A DNA stretch of 64,000 nucleotides from Anastrepha obliqua (GCF_027943255.1 NC_072892.1:32015792-32079791); one strand, 5' to 3'; counted from the stretch's first letter, positions 35,575-45,649 are shown. Notes: generated by a model not told the origin, from the sequence alone. Program-made: numbers and translations.

Positions 35575-35725
35575 TTAGGATGGCGGTTACTGTAATTGTA
35601 ATATTTTGTAGCATCAAGATCACAATCGTAATAATGATAAATACGGTAACAGATATATTAATTGTGATTCTAAATATATTACGCTTGAATTAATTGTAAT
35701 TCAAGAAATGTAATGATTACGATCA
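35575..35725. repeat. GATTAC/GTAAT-rich tract
   Basis: Degenerate words such as TGTAATTGTAAT, AATCGTAATAATG and AATGATTACGATC recur over 150 bp, resembling the segment at 12656-12978. No clear terminal repeats are visible. Confidence 0.35.
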
Positions 35726-35884
35726 TAGTATTCTTCCAATACTTGGAGAGGGAAAAATTTAGTTAATGTCCTGTAGTAAAAGGAGCTGACCGCACCTGTA
35801 TGTTGTGCGATGTAGATGCCGTAGAGGCCGAGAGCGCCTGATGGCGAGAGTAGCATGTAACTATAAATTGTGTGGCTCACTCCC

Positions 35885-36071
35885 TGTGAGTCTTAAGACG
35901 CCGCCACCCATTGCACTGATCGCATCCAACCGTTCTTGAGTTCAGGTGGAGCTGTTTTTGAAAAGCAATACACTTCGGGTCCACGTTTAAGTTCAATGCT
36001 AGCCGTAAACAAAAGAATTTGGAGCAACCTAACTGATTTTCTCGTAGATTTTCTCGAAAGCCGATAGACAA
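35885..36071 (-). pseudogene. LINE N-terminal fragment, related to the element at 37474
   Basis: The minus strand reads LLFTASIELKRGPEVYCFSK and, in a shifted frame, HLNSRTVGCDQCNGWRRL then KTHRE. These align with the N-terminus of the full-length LINE (LLFRAGVEPNPGPEVFYC, HPNSTSVRCNQCNGWCHL, KTHRE). It is a decayed 5' piece in the opposite orientation. Confidence 0.75.
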
Positions 36072-36109
36072 GGGGTGAAATTCGCAGAGTTAATTTACTG
36101 CGGTGATAG

Positions 36110-36545
36110 CCCTTGGTCATCGCCGCTCTTCTATATGGCGCAGCATCTTGGACGATGACGACAGCTGATGAGGGTGCACTGGGAGCGTCTAAGAGAAAAA
36201 TTCTCTGAAAAGTCTTTGTTCTATTCGCGTTGGCTAGAATGAGTTCCGCACCCGATGAAATAGCGAGTTGTATGAACTGTGTCGAGATGTGGACATTGTG
36301 AAGCGTATTAACATGCAGTAGCTTCGCTGGATTGGCCATATCTCGGGAATGGACGAAAATGCTCCGGCACGCCAGCTCTTCGAGACGCAACCCACTTGTG
36401 AACGACGAGGAAGAGGAAGACCTAATCTACGTAGGGGAGACCAAGCGATGCCCAGAACCTCATAGAAATCAGTGTCACCAACTGCAGCGAACCGAGCTAA
36501 ATGTTGCAATGTTTTAGATTCGGCCAAAATCGATATACGGGTTTA
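36110..36545 (+). pseudogene. Non-LTR retrotransposon relic, C-terminal RT region of another family
   Basis: The plus strand reads YGAASWTMTTADEGALGASK then RKIL, and later IGHISGMDENAPARQLFETQ then GRPNLRRGDQAMPR. The YGAE.W..T..DE..L.AFERKIL and WLGH..RM..D.PA motifs mark the C-terminal end of RT proteins in RTE-like and related LINEs. It is unrelated to the jockey-like LINE next to it. Frames are broken. Confidence 0.6.
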
Positions 36546-36564
36546 GTGCCATCTAAGTAAGTAA

Positions 36565-36625
36565 GATAGCCTTGGGTCGGGAAAAGTCCGAGCCATTCCG
36601 GTACGCAGAACCAGCTGTTGATGGT
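36565..36625 (-). repeat. LINE 5' end or short CAA-repeat fragment
   Basis: On the minus strand it reads CAGCTGGTTCTGCGTACCGG, AATGGCTCGGACTTTTCCCG and ACCCAAGGCT, close to the first 60 bases of the LINE at 37474 and to the start of the short repeat. It cannot be assigned to one of the two. Confidence 0.55.
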
Positions 36626-36629
36626 TGAT

Positions 36630-36877
36630 AGCACTTTGGGCAAAGTCAAAGAAACGTTTTAGACGACATTTAAGGCGACTGGCAGATTTTTCTGAGAACC
36701 AAGACTACGTGGGATACAGTGAAAGAAGCTACAGATTTGTCAGAGCACCGCACTCAGGACTGCGACGGGATGCCTTCTTATGTCCCCTGAACACCATCTA
36801 CATTATGTGGCATAACACCAATGCTCAGCAAGCAGTTTCCGCCTGTATACTACCGTAAGGACATAAAGAACAACCAC
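36630..36877 (+). pseudogene. Old LINE copy A, left part
   Basis: The bases align with the C-terminal half of the jockey-like LINE: GATAGCACTTTGGGCAAAG, CTCAGGACTGCGACGGGATG and AATGCTCAGCAAGCAGTTTC have close matches at 40600-40850. The copy is interrupted by a DNA transposon at 36887 and resumes at 42361. Confidence 0.75.
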
Positions 36878-37473
36878 TGGATTGCACACTGGGCCAGAAG
36901 ACCCGAGTGAGTGGCCAAAAATAAAAATTTTCGACTTAATTTAAACAGGAAATTTATAACATCATCTTATTTTGAGTAACTTTTTACACCAAATTATGAA
37001 GTTTCATTAGTTTTTATCAATTCGTTTTTTTTATGTAACAGTTCAAAGTCAAAGTTTTAGTTCGATTTTTAACACTTTCAAACAATGTTTATCAATAAGT
37101 TGTTGTGAAAAATATTACTCAAGATGTTATTATCGTCCATAACTTTTCTTTATGGATATCAAAAAATAATTTATAATTGAAACCATGTGTATTTACATAT
37201 GTTGAATAAGTTTTTTTTTTTAACATTTAATCAACAAAATCTGTTTTTTATTCATACATGACTTACTTTGAAAACAAAGTTCCCCGAAGTTCCCCTATCA
37301 AATGAGTTAAATTTTATGCCAAATTGTTCGTAAAGAAGTATTAAATAAGGTATATATGCGCCTTTTTGTGCCTTTTCATAAACATGTCTGAAATATCGAT
37401 ATTAGTGTGAGAGAAATCTCAAATAATTCTGACCCATTAATGTTTGAGCCAAAACTACCGAGGGAAAATCGAG

Positions 37474-40400
37474 CATTCCCATGGCAGCCGGTTCTACGTT
37501 ACCGGAATGACTCGGGTTTTTATTCCCGACCAAGGGCTGCCGCCCCAGTACACTAGCCCTGTCTAGTGCACCGTATCTTACCCTAAACCTTTCGTCACAG
37601 GAGCAACTCATTGCAGCCAGTTTGCTCCAAGTACTTCTCTTCCGTGCTGGCGTCGAACCCAACCCCGGACCTGAAGTATTTTACTGCTGCATTTGCCACA
37701 AACGGCTCCACCCGAACTCCACCTCGGTTAGGTGTAACCAGTGCAACGGGTGGTGCCATCTTAAGACCTGTTCAGGCCTTAAGACTCACAGGGAGTGGTC
37801 CACAAGGTATGTGGCCACGTGTTGCTCCCGCCCACAGGCGGTCACCGCCTCTACGGCGACACTGCCCTCAGTGCCGGCACATCACACTGCCGCCACTAAC
37901 AACACCTCAACGGCCAGGAGCCCCCAAGAGCAACACGACTCCCTTTCCAACCCACAACCCTCCTGCTCCTACCCCAGTGCGGGGACAAACCAGCAGCTCT
38001 TGGTCCCCCGCACAGTCTGCTCCGTGTGCCAGACCGTAGTACCTCGGAACCTGACAACTGTCCAATGCAGTTCCTGCAGTGGCTGGTGTCACTTTCGGAG
38101 GTGCTCCGGCCTGCACACCACCCGTGAGTGGACACGCGACTACGTTGCCCCCTGCTGCAGAGCTCTGCATCCGCAACCGCCCCCCGTGGCGCGGCCCCCC
38201 GACAACATCAGACCACTCCCCATTTTGCGGAACGCACAGCAGGTCCAACGCAGACAACATCACGCATCCCTCACCCCCCGAATTACGACGACCCTCCCGC
38301 GAAGCTTCAAGCTTTTGCAACTGAACTGCAACGGACTAACGAGCAAGATTGACGAAATAGTCGACTTCATGAATCGGTTCGGAATTAAGATAGCTGCGGT
38401 CCAAGAGACAAAACTGCACGCTAGCTCCCCCCTGATTACCAGGGACGGCTATAACGTGCACCGAAAGGACCGCGAGCGAGACAACGGTGGTGGCCTAGCG
38501 TTCATAGTACACCATTCAGTGCAGTATCGTCTTATTGATGAAGGCATCGACCGCAGGGACAGCACCTTAGAACGTCAAGGTATAGCTGTCCGGTCAGGCG
38601 ATGCCGAGCTCGAAATTTATAATATCTATATACCCCCTGTCACCTGCTGCCCGGCAGGATATCTCCCCGATATTGGTGCGCTCATCAGGGGAGAAAACCG
38701 ATTGGTAGTAGGTGACTTTAACGCGCATCACGATCTTTGGCATTCAAGCCTGCCAAATGATCGTAGGGGACAGCTATTGGCAGAGCAGATAGACGATTCG
38801 ACGTTCAGCACTGTAAACGGCGACGCCCCCACTAGGGTAGTGGGCAATTGTAGCAGCTCGCCTGACATAACAATTGCTAGCGCTGGTCTGATAAATAGCA
38901 TAACCTGGCGACCTATGCTATCGCTTGCATCAGACCACTTGCCCATTATCATCTCGATCGAGAGACCCGCCGATTTTGTTTCCGCGGATCACCGGTCATA
39001 TATCAACTTTAACAAAGCTGATTGGACCAGATTCGCGGAATTTACTGAGAACATCTTCGCAGCCCTACCCACTCCCACCGATGTGCGCGCAGGCGAACGC
39101 GCATTCCGCAAGGCGATTACAGCCGCCGCGGCTCGCTTCATACCTGCTGGACGGATCCGGGAATTACGTCCCAATTTCCCAGCCGAAGCAGCCGTTATGG
39201 CAAACGAGCGTGACCGTCTACGCCAGGCCGATCCCGGGGATCCTCGTATAAAGGATCTCAATTTGGAGATCCGGCAACTGGTCACTCAACATAAGCGGAC
39301 CAAATGGGTAGAGCATCTGAAGTCCTGTAACTTCACCTCTGGTGTGAGCAAGCTCTGGTCCACCGTAAGGTCCCTGTCGAACCCGACGAAGCACAACGAC
39401 AAGGTGGATATCACCTTCAACGGTCGTACTTCGTCGGACCCGAAGAGATGCGCGAGCTACTTTAGCCGGCAATTTATATTGCATCCTCCGGTCGACAGAT
39501 CCAAGCGTTGTGCCACCAGACGGCTGCACAAACTGCCCTACAACAGTGCACCGCTTACTTTCACCAGCGACGAGGTTCAGGGGGCCATCAAACACATGAA
39601 ACCATCAAAAGCCATTGGCCCCGACGGACTAAACATGCTGATGCTGAAAAAGCTGGGTCCATTGGGAGTAGAATATCTCACAAAGGTCTTCAACCTGTCT
39701 ATGGCCACTCTCATCATTCCTGATAAGTGGAAATTAGGGAGAGTGGTCCCACTGCTGAAGCCTGGGAAACCCGCCAACCAAGGGGAGTCTTATCGTCCGA
39801 TAACTCTCCTTTCCCCAGTAGTGAAGACACTTGAGGCCCTTCTACTCCCACTCCTCACTCAACACCTGACTCCAGCCCCACACCAGCATGGTTTCCGTAG
39901 AGTGCACAGTACCACCACGGCACTCACCGTCATAAACACCCAGGTAAACCGCGGCCTTAACCAAAACCGCCCCTGCGAGAGGACTGTCCTAGTAGCGTTG
40001 GACCTACAAAAGGCTTTCGACACAGTCAGCCACGCCACGCTACTAGATGACATTTTACAGTCGACACTCCCGCCAGGGCTGAAGAGGTGGACCGCGAACT
40101 ACCTGAGTGGTCGTCACTCGTCGGTAGTATTTCGAGACCAAACCTCAAAACAAAGAAAAATAAAGCAAGGAGTACCGCAGGGTGGTGTCCTTTCACCCTT
40201 GCTTTTTAATTTCTATATTTCGAAACTCCCCCAGACCACCAGAGGGAGTCTCACTGGTCTCATATGCCGACGACTGCACGATAATGGCGTCGGGCAATGA
40301 CATTGATGGCCTATGCTCAAAAGTAAACGACTACCTCGCCAGCCTTTCTCGCTTCTTCACTGCGAGAAACTTAAAACTTTCTCCCACGAAATCCACGGCG

Positions 40401-41419
40401 ACCCTATTTACCACCTGGACAAAGGAGGTCAAGCTGCCACTTCAGGTTCACGTCGATGATACCCCAATTCCGACGATAAACAACCCCAGAATTTTTGGGA
40501 GTCACCTTTGACAGCTTGCTCTCCTTCTCGGCGCACACAACCGCTATTGCAACGAGAGTACAGAATCGCAACAAGGTCCTCAAGTCGCTTGCCGGCAGCA
40601 CTTGGGGCAAAGACAAAAAAATGTTGCTGTCGACTTTCAAAGCAATAGGCCGACCGGTTCTGAACTATGCCGCGCCTGTCTGGTCGCCTGGAACCAGTGA
40701 TACGCAGTGGACGAAGCTTCAGACCTGCCAGAATACTGCCATCAGGACCGCGACAGGATGTCTCCTGATGTCCCCTATTCACCACCTACATGACGAGGCG
40801 CACATGCTCCCGGTTAAGGAGCATAACAAAATGCTCGGCAAGCAGTTTCTGCTTGGGTGTCACCGTAGGCCTCACCCATGCGGACACCTGCTCGAGCCTG
40901 AGCCACCTCCCAGGCACATCAGGAGACACTTCCTCAACTACGTGGACGAGATCCAGGACAAAACGGACAGACCTCTCCAGGATCAGACAGTATACAGACA
41001 GGCTATTAACGACATTCATCGGGAGACACTTACCACCTTCCTAAGCTCCCGACCCCCGAATGCCGTTATCGGAGTCCAACCACCACCTATCGCAGACGAA
41101 GAGCTCCAGCTTCCTCGAGAGTCCCGCGTAATCTTGGCACAACTACGTTCTGGATATTGTAGCAGGTTAAACTCCTACCTATCCAGAATCGACCCCGACA
41201 TACTAAACATATGTCCTGCATGTGAAGGTACCCCGCACGACACTAACCACCTCTTCACATGCCCCATCAAACCCACTCATCTAACACCGCTCTCCCTCTG
41301 GACCCAACCCGTCGAAACTGCCAGTTTCCTGGGCCTACCGTTAGATGAGCTAGACGAAGACGACCGGTAATTTACACTACACTGACAGGGCGAAGATACT
41401 GCTACAACAACAACAACAA
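37474..41419 (+). mobile_element. Full-length jockey-like LINE with target duplication
   Basis: The 12-bp word GGGAAAATCGAG occurs at 37462-37473 and 41420-41431, directly outside the element. Between them lie a 5' leader starting CATTCCCATGGCAGCCGG, one long coding region (zinc fingers, APE endonuclease, RT, C-terminal zinc knuckle) and a (CAA)n tail at 41404-41419. The length is 3.95 kb. No RNase H is seen. The good preservation and clean duplication suggest a recent insertion, although two frameshifts disable it. The target site lies inside a DNA transposon. Confidence 0.92.
37511..41370 (+). pseudogene. LINE polyprotein: zinc fingers, APE endonuclease, RT, zinc knuckle (two frameshifts)
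   Basis: The frame is open from an upstream stop at 37508-37510 to 40300, but its first ATG is at 38369, after the zinc fingers. Near the start is a 2A-like GVEPNPGP. Two PHD-like fingers follow (CCICHKRLHPNSTSVRCNQC and CSVCQTVVPRNLTTVQCSSC, each followed by GWCH). The APE endonuclease starts at LLQLNCNGLTSKIDE (QETKLH, VVGDFNAHH, SDHLPI). The RT carries VALDLQKAFDTVSH, GVPQGGVLSPLLFNFY and, after a frameshift near 40230, SYADDCTIMASG. A second frameshift near 40492 (an extra T against the copy at 46197) precedes the C-terminus, which carries CPACEGTPHDTNHLFTC and ends LDELDEDDR. The protein would nick DNA and reverse-transcribe its own mRNA. Confidence 0.9.
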
Positions 41420-41472
41420 GGGAAAATCGAGTTTAATTCAGTGTTTGCATTTACTACTTCAGAGCAGCAGTA

Positions 41473-41836
41473 GTACAAAGATTACAGAAACTTCAGACTC
41501 AGGCACAGTAGACAATGTGATAGGAAAACAAACTTAGAGGATCCCTTTAATCGATTACTAGATACTTCTGATCCATTACTGTCTAGTATGAACAGGTTGT
41601 CTAGAGCTAATAACAGAAGACGTTTACCACTTTTAGCAGAAGTTAAACAGTTACTTTTGTTAGATACTCAAAATATGGAAAATGATCATAGCAGTGCCAG
41701 TGCAAATGAAGACGAATATGAATCGGAAGATGAAACAGAGGCCGAACGCGATCATGAAATGATTGCGTCTAATGACGTTCACAAACTTCTAGATGAACTT
41801 GAACTATCAGAAGAAGAAACTTCTGATTCTGAATAA
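41473..41836 (+). pseudogene. Acidic C-terminal frame of the DNA transposon
   Basis: After a stop near 41470 the plus frame runs YKDYRNFRLRHSRQ, LEDPFNRLLDTSDPLLSS, MNRLSRANNRRRLPLLAEVK and then an acidic tail (NEDEYESEDETEAERD, LDELELSEEETSDSE). It lies between the inverted repeats, downstream of the LINE. It could be the last part of a transposase. I do not recognise the family. Confidence 0.4.
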
Positions 41837-41864
41837 ATTGAGCTTAAATGCAGATTCAAAAATT

Positions 41865-42055
41865 AAGTCAAATTAAAAAAAAATTAAAAATTACAAAAAT
41901 TACAACAAAAAAAAAATTAAAAATTACAAAAAAAAATTAAAAATTACAAAAATTACAAAAATTACAAAAAAAATTAAAAATTACAAAAATTACAAAAAAA
42001 AATTAAAAATTACAAAAATTACAAAAAAAAAAAATAAAAATTACAAAAAAAAAAT
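41865..42055. repeat. Low-complexity ATTACAAAAA repeat
   Basis: Tandem degenerate units of AAAAATTACAAAAATTAC fill about 190 bp inside the DNA transposon, close to its right end. Confidence 0.85.
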
Positions 42056-42360
42056 TGGGATACTATATTAAATCGTACTAGAATCCTCCTCACGGTGTAT
42101 CCTGGGTGTATGAGTACAGCTAATTCTAGACGTATTTTCTTTGTTCTAAACCCCTAGATTCTGAGTTTGAAGCAAAAATACGGATTTTTTAAAATTCATG
42201 TCCGCCATTTTGGATCCGCCATTTTGAATTTCTCAAAGTTGACATTATATTCGCATTCATAGAGTTAAAAAACTATAATAAACGTGGTTTTAATCGGTTT
42301 TATGGCCTTTTCCTAAGAAAAAAGAGTTTTGGCCACTCACTCGGGTCTTCTGGCCCAGTG

Positions 42361-42600
42361 TGGATTGCGCGAAATACAGATAGCCCTTGAATAACCTTCT
42401 TCGAGTGTATGCCACTACTTTTACAAACTCTCGTCTCCGAATGCCGTAATCGGAGTCCAAATAGTACCTATTGCATACGAAGAGCTTCAGCTGTCTCGTG
42501 ATATCCGGGCTCTGATCCCACACCGTCAAAATTGTTCGCTTCGTAGGACTGCCGTTAAATGATATTGAGGACGACTCCAAAAGTCTTATCAATCTAAGCA
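42361..42600 (+). pseudogene. Old LINE copy A, right part (3' end)
   Basis: It matches the LINE C-terminus: GAATGCCGTAATCGGAGTCC, CGAAGAGCTTCAGCTG, and CTGCCGTTAAATGATATTGA opposite CTACCGTTAGATGAGCTAGA at 41336. It continues the copy broken at 36877, with part of the middle deleted. Confidence 0.75.
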
Positions 42601-42866
42601 GGATTTTGTAAGCTGAACAAAAAAGTTTGTCTATGTATAGTTTAATGGTGAATATACAGTTAAACTTTCAAGTCCATTGGTCAAAAATTTTCAGTTATTA
42701 GTACGGACAACTTGAAAAATGTAGTTACGGGAAGAAATCTTTAAAACTGCGGTACGGTTCTCATGGGAATGAGAAAAATTAAGATATAAGTAATTTTAGA
42801 TGACATTTTTAAGGCATTAGGACATCTTTCAAGATTACTTATTCCAATTAAAAAACTTTTAAATTT

Positions 42867-42906
42867 CTATAGTGGCCTAAATCTTAGTCGCTAGAGACTA
42901 GTGATA
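42867..42906 (+). pseudogene. Old LINE copy B, first visible part
   Basis: About 40 bases ending AGTCGCTAGAGACTAGTGA match GGTCGCCTGGAACCAGTGA at 40683 of the full-length LINE. The mariner then enters at the TA of GTGATACGCAG. Confidence 0.6.
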
Positions 42907-43692
42907 CGAAGGGTGCCTTTTATATGTCGAGATTAGAGAACAAAAATAAATTTTAATCATCGAAAATCACTTTATTGTTTTTCAAAATATTCTCCATGAA
43001 GATCTATACACTTTTGCATGCGTTTGAACCAATTGTCGAAGCACTTTTGCCACTCTGAATGACGTACCTCCAAAACATGTATTCTGAATGCCGCAACCGC
43101 TTCTTCAGGTGTCGAAACACGTTGACCTCTCAGTTTGTTTTTTACGTACGGGAATAAAAATAAGTGATTCGGTGCCAAGTCAGGCCTATACGGCGGATGA
43201 TCCATTAATTCGATGTTTTGGGTGCTCAAAAATGCAGTTGTTTGAGCCGATGTGTGTGAGCTCGCATTGTCCTGGTGAAGAGTGATCCGTCTTTGGCGAT
43301 TGGTTTTCCTAATTTCTTGGAAGACAACTGGCAAACAAATGGTTGTGTACCACTCAGAATTTACTGTTCTGCGTTGTTCTAGTGGTACGGTTGCGACATG
43401 TCCAGTTTTTCCAAAAAAAAAGGCGACCATTTGCTTGGAAAAGCTTCGTGCGCGAACAAATTTTGTTGGATTTGGCTCATCTTGAAACCCCCATACAGTC
43501 GACTGTTGTTTACTTTCGGGCTCATACGCGTAAATCCATGATTCATCACCTGTCACGATGTCATAGACGTGTTTCGAAGCCCCGCGATCGTATTTTTTGA
43601 GCATTTCCTTCGACCAGTCGACACGAGTCTTTTTTTGAGCGATTGACAAATTGTGTGGGACCCAACGCGAACAAATTTTTTTTATAGTCAAA

Positions 43693-44968
43693 CTAGCAAA
43701 CCCGGCCCCCTTCGCTGGGCACACTAAAATAGAATAGATATGGTTTAGAACAGAAAATATATGGTTTTCATATTATTTATTTCTTTATTCTTTATTCAAG
43801 CGCTTTGGCATAAACAATATTTTTTGTTTTTCTTTTTGTTTTTGAGTAAATATAAAATATATATAAAATATAAATTGAAAACAGGAAAAAAGAAGATTGT
43901 TTTTAAATTTCAAATCAACGCATATGAATAACTAAGAAACAATCGTATTTTTTCCTGATCATCCATGAATTTTTCGTTTCAATTTATATGTTTTATTAAG
44001 CATTGGAGCTTTTTTAACCATTATCCATTTATATTTTTCAAAAAAAAAAAACGAAAAAAATTTCATTCACACATAATTTCATTCGGATTTCACATTAAAT
44101 TCTCAAATTTCGTAAGAAGTTATTCACTGTTCCAAAATCCACTCCAAAAAAATTCACAAACAATTTTTACATATTGCACTTACGTTTTTTCCTTATGGCA
44201 TCCAAATCAGAAAGAAATATTGACACATTGTAACTCACACTGTCAATTTGACAGTTCAGTTCCGCCCCAAGCGTTAAAAAAGTAAGCGATATTATGGCTG
44301 GTTCAAAAGAACGCTTTACCCGTTGCCAGTGCTCCGAATTACAACCAAACTTTACGAAACCCATTTTCAATACTTACTTAACAATGTGCATAAGTTTGGT
44401 TTAATTCGGTGCAAAGACACGGCGGGTCCACGTTTTGGCATATATTTCGAGACCCTAGTCATCAATAGGTAGGAAAATTAACCCGTATTAAAGCACTTAT
44501 CAACAGCTTTCATTTGATACCCATATTGTACATACTATACACAACCAAAGGTTACCCGGGTCCACGTTTTGACATATATCTCGAGACCCCAGTCACGGAG
44601 CGGCATGAAAAATACTCTGTACTAAAGCATTCACCAACAGCTTCAATTTGATATCCATATTGTACAAACACATTCTAGGCTCCACGTTTTGGTCTCTACC
44701 TCGAGACCCTAGTCACGGAGCGGCATGAAAAATACTCTGAACTAAAGCATTCACCAACAGCTTCCATTTGATACCCATATTGTACATACACGTCCGAAGG
44801 TTACCCGGGTCCACGTTTTGACCTATATCTTTATTCGAATTTTTCTCACCTTTTAAACCTTCCCTAGACCTCCACGAATAATTCAAGACCAAGATAAGGT
44901 AAATCCGTTCAGCCGTTCTCGAGTTTTAGCGAGACTAACGAACAGCAATTCATTTATATATATATAGA
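43693..44968. mobile_element. Helentron-like non-autonomous element
   Basis: It begins CTAGCAAACCCGG and ends in a TATATATATATAGA run. The mariner sequence on either side joins exactly without any duplicated base, as expected of rolling-circle (Helitron/Helentron) insertion and not of cut-and-paste or retroposition. Inside are about three tandem units of roughly 125 bp. The end contains CCGTTCAGCCGTTCTCGAG and GTTTTAGCGAGACTAAC, phrases common in such elements. It codes no protein. The element at 59202-59861 has the same kind of ends. Confidence 0.65.
44423..44830. repeat. Tandem repeat, ~125-bp unit, about 3.3 copies
   Basis: Successive units share GGTCCACGTTTTG, CGAGACCCTAGTCA or close forms, AACAGCTTCAATTTGATA and CCATATTGTACA, starting near 44426, 44560, 44685 and 44808. 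The middle two units are the most alike. Confidence 0.8.
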
Positions 44969-45469
44969 TGTTTATGCAATATTGAATGTATGCTGGTCCC
45001 ACTAATGCCTAAGATTGTCTCAATCTCACGATAGGTCACATGACGATCTTGCAATATCAGTTCGCGCACAGCATCAATGGTTTTCGGAACAACAACTGAT
45101 TTTGGACGACCTTCACGAAATTCGTCGTGGAGTGAACTACGACCACGATTGAATTCACCATACCATCGATAAACACTGGCCCTTGATGGAGCTTCATCGC
45201 CAAAAAATGAATTAAGTTCATCCATGCAATGTTGCTGAGTTAATCCAAGTCGAAAGTTGTAAAAAATAATCGCACGAAAATGTTTACGATTTAATTCCAT
45301 TTTTGGACCTAGATGAATCTTTTAAGTTACTGTAAACAACACAAATAGCGCTGGTATTTCAAAACGTTCTGAGTACGTAAAAAATATCAAACTTTGCGAT
45401 ACAGCTGTCAGTTGCCAGATTGCAACACCAGGGTTGCCAAATCCCGACATATAAAAGGCACCCCTCGTA

Positions 45470-45649
45470 CTCAGTGTACGAAGAGCTGCAAAAAAAAAGA
45501 CAGACCTGCCAAAATACTGCACTGAGGACGGCAATGAGAAGCTTCCTGATGTCCCTGATACATTACCTGCGCAGTGAAGCATTTATGTGTCGTGTCAAGA
45601 AGCATAAAATTATGCTCAGCAGTAGTTCCTGCTCCCGTGTTACCGTATT
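45470..45649 (+). pseudogene. Old LINE copy B, second part
   Basis: Directly after the mariner the LINE resumes with CTCAGTGTACGAAGAGC, ACAGACCTGCCAAAATACTG, CACTGAGGACGGCAATGAGA and TTATGCTCAGCAG. These match 40704-40860 of the full-length LINE. Confidence 0.75.

Larger units (their letters stand above)
36887..42360. mobile_element. DNA transposon with 35-bp perfect inverted repeats, split by a LINE
   Basis: The terminal inverted repeats are identical over 35 bases (36886-36920 and 42327-42361, inner part GGGCCAGAAGACCCGAGTGA). The flanks repeat TGGATTGC (36878-36885 and 42361-42368), giving an 8-bp target duplication, or 9 bp with one mismatch. Both flanks belong to one old LINE copy. Without the LINE inserted at 37474-41419, the element is about 1.5 kb. 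Its only visible frame is a short acidic tail. The superfamily is not resolved: hAT or P (8 bp) and Mutator (9 bp) are all possible. Confidence 0.85.
42972..45300 (-). pseudogene. Mariner transposase (DD34D type), interrupted and with third aspartate lost
   Basis: The N-terminal part (MELNRKHFRAIIFYNFRLG, FGDEAPSRASVYRWYGEFNR, HVTYREIETILGISGTSIHS) lies at 44970-45300. The rest (ICSRWVPHNLSIAQKKTRVD, VTGDESWIYAYEPESKQQ, LHQDNASSHTSAQ, MDHPPYRPDLAPNHLFLF, CIDLHGEYFEKQ) lies at 42972-43690. Catalytic residues one and two are kept. The residue 34 positions after the second aspartate is histidine where aspartate is expected (PNHLF). Both the insertion and this change inactivate the enzyme. Confidence 0.9.
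42907..45467 (-). mobile_element. Mariner (mellifera-like) split by a Helentron-like insertion
   Basis: It is flanked by TA (42905-42906, 45468-45469). The inverted repeats of about 28 bp differ at two bases (left GAAGGGTGCCTTTTATATG, right GAGGGGTGCCTTTTATATG on the reverse strand). After removing the 1276-bp insertion at 43693-44968 the element is 1285 bp, the normal size of a mariner. It sits in the TA of an old LINE copy whose sequence continues on both sides. Confidence 0.92.

Noticed and set aside
40495..41370. A separate 291-codon gene after the LINE frame
   Set aside because: It is the frameshifted end of the same LINE protein, as the intact frame at 45990-47063 shows.
44423..44830. 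CRISPR-like array
   Set aside because: Units of about 125 bp with no short identical repeats and spacers, in an animal genome. It is a minisatellite in a transposon.
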